Source: Symploca sp. SIO3C6 (GTDB taxonomy: Bacteria; Cyanobacteriota; Cyanobacteriia; Cyanobacteriales; Coleofasciculaceae). From it: DNA of 64,000 nt. The DNA lies in the NCBI GenBank assembly GCA_010692425.1, contig JAAHHJ010000014.1, positions 309,953 to 373,952 on the forward strand, in the 5' to 3' direction. A program made the position numbers and the translations under genes. Under the pieces are notes generated by a model. It did not search any database. It saw only the letters and a program-made list of their open reading frames with translations, and was not told the DNA's origin. Positions 63,414 through 64,000 of this stretch are shown in pieces (the stretch's first letter is position 1; the number at the start of each line of letters is the position of its first letter).

Positions 63414-63677
63414 TTAGTCCTTGCTCTCCTGAGCCTCTGTGCCAATACCCATGGCTTTCTTACTACGTTTAAGCTGTTTCCACAAATTCTTCAAGTCTTT
63501 GTAAGCTTGGTCAGGGGAAAGCTTACCTGCACTCAGTAAACCAGATATATAGGATGCTCTATGAGAAAATTCCTCTAAATTCGCATTAAAGGCTAGATAC
63601 TCTGGTCTAAATGGACCACGGTAGCGGCTATGAGGATAGAGAAATCTATTTTTCTTGCTCTGATCTGAGTGTGTCAT
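63414..63677 (-). CDS. Small conserved cyanobacterial protein (DUF7219-like)
   Basis: 87 residues. FLYPHSRYRGPFRPEYLAFNANLEEF and LKNLWKQLKRSKK resemble a short protein widespread in cyanobacteria and, I believe, listed as DUF7219. Soluble, with no signal peptide. It converges with the permease gene. Function unknown. Confidence 0.75.
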   Translation of the reverse strand: MTHSDQSKKNRFLYPHSRYRGPFRPEYLAFNANLEEFSHRASYISGLLSAGKLSPDQAYKDLKNLWKQLKRSKKAMGIGTEAQESKD

Positions 63678-63896
63678 CGATCTCCATCAGCTTTTAGTAA
63701 ATTTTCTCAATAAGAATCTCACATTGATCTTAACTTAACCTATCCTTAACAAACAACTATATTCTCCCAAGGGAAGATTTTAGCTCAGGGAAAATGGGTT
63801 TGGCTTCAGGAGTCACTGTTTTATAAGTCCTACGACTAGAGGTATAGCAGTACGTATTAAGGTTAGGACATACTATAGCGCTGCGCGCTGGTGTGT
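63678..63896. other. Gap with IS630-flanking repeat
   Basis: TACGTATTAAGGTTAGGACA at about 63851 nearly repeats the sequence at 10263 and precedes ACTATAGCGCT, which also occurs at about 32866. These likely mark the right-hand outer end of the IS630-type element. TTTTATAAGTCCTA near 63820 resembles the tail of the dispersed hairpin repeat. Confidence 0.4.
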
Positions 63897-64000
63897 TTAC
63901 AAATACTGAAAGGCTGCATCCGCCGCTTTGTGGACATCAAAATTATACTTAGGCAACTCTTTTCTAATCGCTGTTTTGACTTTGTGCCACCAGTGTTCAA
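63897..64000 (-). mobile_element. IS630-type transposase, 3' end only
   Basis: The minus strand reads EHWWHKVKTAIRKELP then KYNFDVHKAADAAF and stops at TAA (63899-63897). This matches the C-terminus of IS630-family DDE transposases, where WHKIK-x-AIR is common. The rest lies beyond the window edge. Confidence 0.7.

Noticed and set aside
1..64000. tRNA, rRNA or known riboswitch genes
   Set aside because: I looked for TTCGA/TTCAA T-loop patterns with matching acceptor stems and for conserved riboswitch cores, and found none I could support by eye.

Overview
The window comes from a cyanobacterium, most likely filamentous. The support is a Flv3-type flavodiiron protein, ClpS next to a DUF2103 gene, a DUF1995 protein, a heterocyst-glycolipid-type polyketide synthase with a DevBCA exporter, many GCGATCGC (HIP1) octamers, and runs of short tandem repeats between genes. 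Nothing in the sequence fixes the genus or shows that the organism makes heterocysts.

Left part (1-10.4 kb): a truncated TnpB gene at the edge, an AMIN-domain TonB-dependent siderophore receptor with a candidate Fur box, a two-domain SagB-type flavin oxidoreductase, proline iminopeptidase, a small zinc-ribbon membrane protein with a possible upstream mini-ORF, a pentapeptide-repeat membrane protein, a membrane hydrolase-like protein and gpsA.

Centre (10.4-38.1 kb): about 27 kb transcribed in one direction (minus strand), a biosynthetic cluster. In transcription order it encodes: a KS-AT-ACP megasynthase (HglE/PfaA-like); a stand-alone structural KR half-domain; KR-DH; KS-CLF-AT (HglC/PfaC+PfaB-like); a PfaD enoyl reductase; a short-chain dehydrogenase lacking its catalytic Tyr; an ACP with a docking-like tail; a thioester reductase; a second ACP; an unrecognised 617-residue protein carrying a TubC-type docking domain; a second, intact dehydrogenase; the exporter DevB-DevC-DevA; a NodU/CmcH-family carbamoyltransferase; and a small unknown protein. 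The most economical reading is a reduced long-chain polyketide built iteratively, released by reduction, tailored, probably carbamoylated, and exported through a DevBCA-TolC-type pump. That assignment is inference. The 617-residue protein is the best candidate for new chemistry. No phosphopantetheinyl transferase is visible.

Right part (38-64 kb): a repeat-rich 2-kb gap with a TnpB scar, then a GAF/SpoIIE phosphatase, argH, a Nudix protein and an alpha/beta hydrolase (both with active-site substitutions), an HTH protein, flv3, an RTX protein, a YcaO-family protein preceded by three tandem copies of a small unknown protein, a complete TnpB element, moaE, clpS with a DUF2103 gene, an SLH protein, a PhnD/PhnC-like transporter pair lacking its permease, a cupin, an isochorismatase-family hydrolase, a DUF1995 protein, an amino-acid ABC permease, a small conserved protein and the 3' end of an IS630-type transposase.

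Two themes run through the intergenic DNA. One is hairpin repeats, including three copies that share a TTTTTTG..TAAGTCcTG tail. The other is heptamer and octamer tandem repeats. I found no tRNA, rRNA or CRISPR array.
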